A stretch of DNA of 33,296 bases from Solimonas sp047605265 (GTDB taxonomy: Bacteria; Pseudomonadota; Gammaproteobacteria; Nevskiales; Nevskiaceae): NCBI GenBank assembly GCA_047605265.1, contig JASGFY010000032.1, positions 1 to 33,296 of the forward strand, read 5' to 3'. The translations under genes and the position numbers were made by a program. Shown here in pieces: positions 31,327 through 33,296 of the stretch. The first letter of the stretch is position 1; each line of letters starts with the position of its first letter. The notes under the pieces were generated by a model, which was given only the letters and a program-made list of their open reading frames with translations, made no database searches and was not told where the DNA came from.

Positions 31327-33195
31327 ATGTACCAACGAGTCGGCATGTCGCTCGCTGTTGCGCTGACGGTGGGGCTCGCCGCCTGCAGCGGCAATGGTAA
31401 TAAAGGCAGCAGCTACGATCCGGCGCCGGGCATCACGACCGCCACGCCGATCAAGCATCTTGTGGTGATCTTCGGCGAAAACATCTCGTTCGATCACTAC
31501 TTCGGCACCTATCCGTACAACGTCAACACGGACACGCCGACCGACACCTCCACGTTTACGCTGTTCCGCGACGACGCCACGGTGCCGGACGCGATCAACA
31601 ACTACCTCGCGGACACGACGCTGCTGACCGCCAACCCCAACTATGTCGACACGGCCAACTACGCGGCCTACAACACGTACGCGACCAATCCGTTCCTGCT
31701 GCCGACCTCGCGCGCCAAGACGGCCAGCCAGGATCACAGCTACAACGGCGAGCAGATCGCGTTCGACGGCATCAGCGGCACGGCGCTGCTCGACGCCTAC
31801 CCGTACCGCGGCAAGGCCGACGACAGCACCTCGTCCGATCCGACGTACAACAAGGGCCTCGTTATGGGCTACTACGACGGCACCACGGTGACGGGATTCT
31901 GGAACTACGCGCAGCGGTACGCGCTGAGCGACAGCTCCTACGGCCAGTTCGGTCCGTCCACCGTCGGCGTCATCAACCTGATTGCCGGCCAGACCAACGG
32001 CGTCAATACAGCCGAGGCGACGGCGACGGCGGTCAGCGGCAGCGACGTCATCGACGGCGGCAACGACTACTACACGGTGGTGGCGGACCCGTCGCCGCTC
32101 GATGACATCTGCTCGGCCGAAACGGATTATAGCGGCGGCCTCGTGCGCCTGAGCGGCCAGAACATCGGCGATCTGCTCAAGGACGCCGGCGTGACCTACG
32201 GCGGTTTCTCCGGCGGCTTCGACCTGACACGCAGCAACAGCGACGGCAGCACCGGCTGCCTGCGCACCAGCTCGACCACCTCGACCACCTGGAACGACGC
32301 CACGATCAGCCTCGTGCACAGCAGCGTGTACGACTACGTGCCGCACCACGCGTTCTTCAACTACTGGGCGAGCACCGCCAACGCGAGCCACGCGCGCCCG
32401 AGCTGCCTGACGGAGAACGCGTCGGACTACTCGTGCATCGGCGTGGACGGCGACACCGCCAACCACAACTATGACATCAACGATTTCTTCGATGCCGTCA
32501 ATGCCGGCGACTTCCCGGCGGTCAGCTTCCTGAAGGCGATCAAGGTCGAGGACGGCCACGCCAGCAACTCCGACCCGATCAACGAGCAGGCTTTCGTGAT
32601 CCGCGTCATCAACTTCCTGCAGCAGCGCAGCGACTGGAAGAACACGGCCGTGGTCGTGCTCTACGACGATTCCGACGGCTGGTACGACCACCAGGCCGGC
32701 CCGCTGGTCGCGACGTCGGAGAGCTCGCTGGACTACCTCAACAGCACGTCCGGCTACAGCTGCACGACGGCTGGCGACCAGACGGAGGATTTCCCGAACA
32801 AGCCGGATGCGTCGAAGCCGGTCGGCATCGACGGCTCGACGGAAGTCGACGGCCGCTGCGGACCCGGTCCGCGTCAGCCGCTGCTGGTGATCTCGCCGTG
32901 GGCGCGACAGGGCTACGTCGACCACAACGTCACCAACCAGGCCGCGGTGATCCGCTTCATCGAGGACAACTGGCTGGGCGGCACGCGCATCGGCAACGGC
33001 TCGTGGGATTCGATCTCGCTCGACGGCGGAGACATCTCCGACATCACCGAGAACTCGATCTACAACCTGTTCGACTTCAGCACCTCGTCGCCGGGCAACG
33101 CGACGAAGCTGCTGCTCGCCTGCGACGGCACGATCACGACGACGGCGCCGACCGATTCGGCCACCGGCGCCAACGACGCCTGCGCGCTCGAATAA
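31327..33195 (+). CDS. Phosphoesterase lipoprotein (phospholipase C/acid phosphatase AcpA-like)
   Basis: This 622-residue protein starts at ATG 31327 after AAGGGAGA and opens with a lipoprotein signal ending in LAAC (Cys20). The mature part begins with a flexible Gly/Ser/Asn stretch. The PF04185 phosphoesterase motifs are clear: HLVVIFGENISFDHYFGTYP near residues 44-63 (metal-binding Glu-Asn and the Ser-Phe-Asp-His-Tyr-Phe core), and VVVLYDDSDGWYDHQ later (second metal site), with PRQPLLVISPWARQGYVDH near the C-terminus. Members hydrolyse phospholipids or phosphomonoesters. Eight or so cysteines in the middle and C-terminal parts suggest disulfides, as expected outside the cytoplasm. It stands alone with its own promoter region. 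Confidence 0.88.
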   Translation: MYQRVGMSLAVALTVGLAACSGNGNKGSSYDPAPGITTATPIKHLVVIFGENISFDHYFGTYPYNVNTDTPTDTSTFTLFRDDATVPDAINNYLADTTLLTANPNYVDTANYAAYNTYATNPFLLPTSRAKTASQDHSYNGEQIAFDGISGTALLDAYPYRGKADDSTSSDPTYNKGLVMGYYDGTTVTGFWNYAQRYALSDSSYGQFGPSTVGVINLIAGQTNGVNTAEATATAVSGSDVIDGGNDYYTVVADPSPLDDICSAETDYSGGLVRLSGQNIGDLLKDAGVTYGGFSGGFDLTRSNSDGSTGCLRTSSTTSTTWNDATISLVHSSVYDYVPHHAFFNYWASTANASHARPSCLTENASDYSCIGVDGDTANHNYDINDFFDAVNAGDFPAVSFLKAIKVEDGHASNSDPINEQAFVIRVINFLQQRSDWKNTAVVVLYDDSDGWYDHQAGPLVATSESSLDYLNSTSGYSCTTAGDQTEDFPNKPDASKPVGIDGSTEVDGRCGPGPRQPLLVISPWARQGYVDHNVTNQAAVIRFIEDNWLGGTRIGNGSWDSISLDGGDISDITENSIYNLFDFSTSSPGNATKLLLACDGTITTTAPTDSATGANDACALE

Positions 33196-33218
33196 GCGCC
33201 GCATATCCGGATGTCCCC

Positions 33219-33242
33219 GCGGACCGGCGCGCGCCGGTCCGT
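33219..33242 (+). terminator. Long GC palindrome after the phosphoesterase gene
   Basis: A perfect 20-bp palindrome (33221-33240), extended by one further C-G pair and a G-T pair, lies 23 nt after the stop. It can fold into a strong hairpin, but no T tract follows (GAAGGG), so it is a terminator or mRNA-end candidate without the intrinsic tail. Confidence 0.5.
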
Positions 33243-33296
33243 GAAGGGTCCGAACGGTGGGCACGGGAGCGCCGCTTCCGTGTCCACCTTTTCCTT

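Overview
The window is very GC-rich, tightly packed proteobacterial chromosome. A CbrA-like symporter/histidine kinase paired with an NtrC-type regulator, RlmJ, RarD, Acs and a THI-box thiC together suggest a Gamma- or Betaproteobacterium; I cannot name a genus. There are no rRNA or tRNA genes, CRISPR arrays or insertion sequences that I can see. Many long antisense reading frames are by-products of the base composition.

Layout. 1-1.2 kb: the 3' end of a MoxR-type AAA+ ATPase gene and a GNAT acetyltransferase. 1.2-4.6 kb: trehalose synthesis (otsB-otsA, overlapping by 4 nt), then a glucokinase-like gene with an in-frame TGA at codon 14 and a rewritten active site. 4.6-8.5 kb (minus strand): a metabolite:H+ symporter-type MFS gene followed by acetyl-CoA synthetase, with a good sigma-54 promoter match ahead of the transporter. 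8.7-10.7 kb: an aldo/keto reductase and a ParD-like/zeta-type toxin-antitoxin pair with a palindromic operator. 10.9-15.4 kb (minus): a probable operon of a small membrane protein, an SSS-domain histidine kinase and a sigma-54 activator, resembling cbrX-cbrA-cbrB. 15.7-17.1 kb: rlmJ and a Nudix hydrolase. 17.2-20 kb: a TPP riboswitch with an enlarged loop, thiC, and an overlapping K+-channel-like gene with an altered filter. 20-25.3 kb: a Fic-gene remnant, gamma-glutamyltransferase, an exported adenine-deaminase-like lipoprotein and a HupE/UreJ protein. 25.3-26.8 kb (minus): an alpha/beta hydrolase and an AbrB/Doc toxin-antitoxin pair. 26.8-31.1 kb: gst-rarD-cupin-MFS diverging from a LysR gene. 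31.3-33.2 kb: a phospholipase C/acid-phosphatase-type lipoprotein.

How it fits together. The most suggestive thread is carbon-source control. Two near-identical 15-bp palindromes (GTTAC-N5-GTAAC) occur in the window, one upstream of the sigma-54 promoter of the MFS-acs block and one upstream of the two-component operon, whose regulator is a sigma-54 activator. The other main oddities are the glucokinase-like pseudoenzyme beside the trehalose genes, the expanded riboswitch loop, the channel gene translationally joined to thiC, and the lipoprotein form of an adenine-deaminase-family enzyme.
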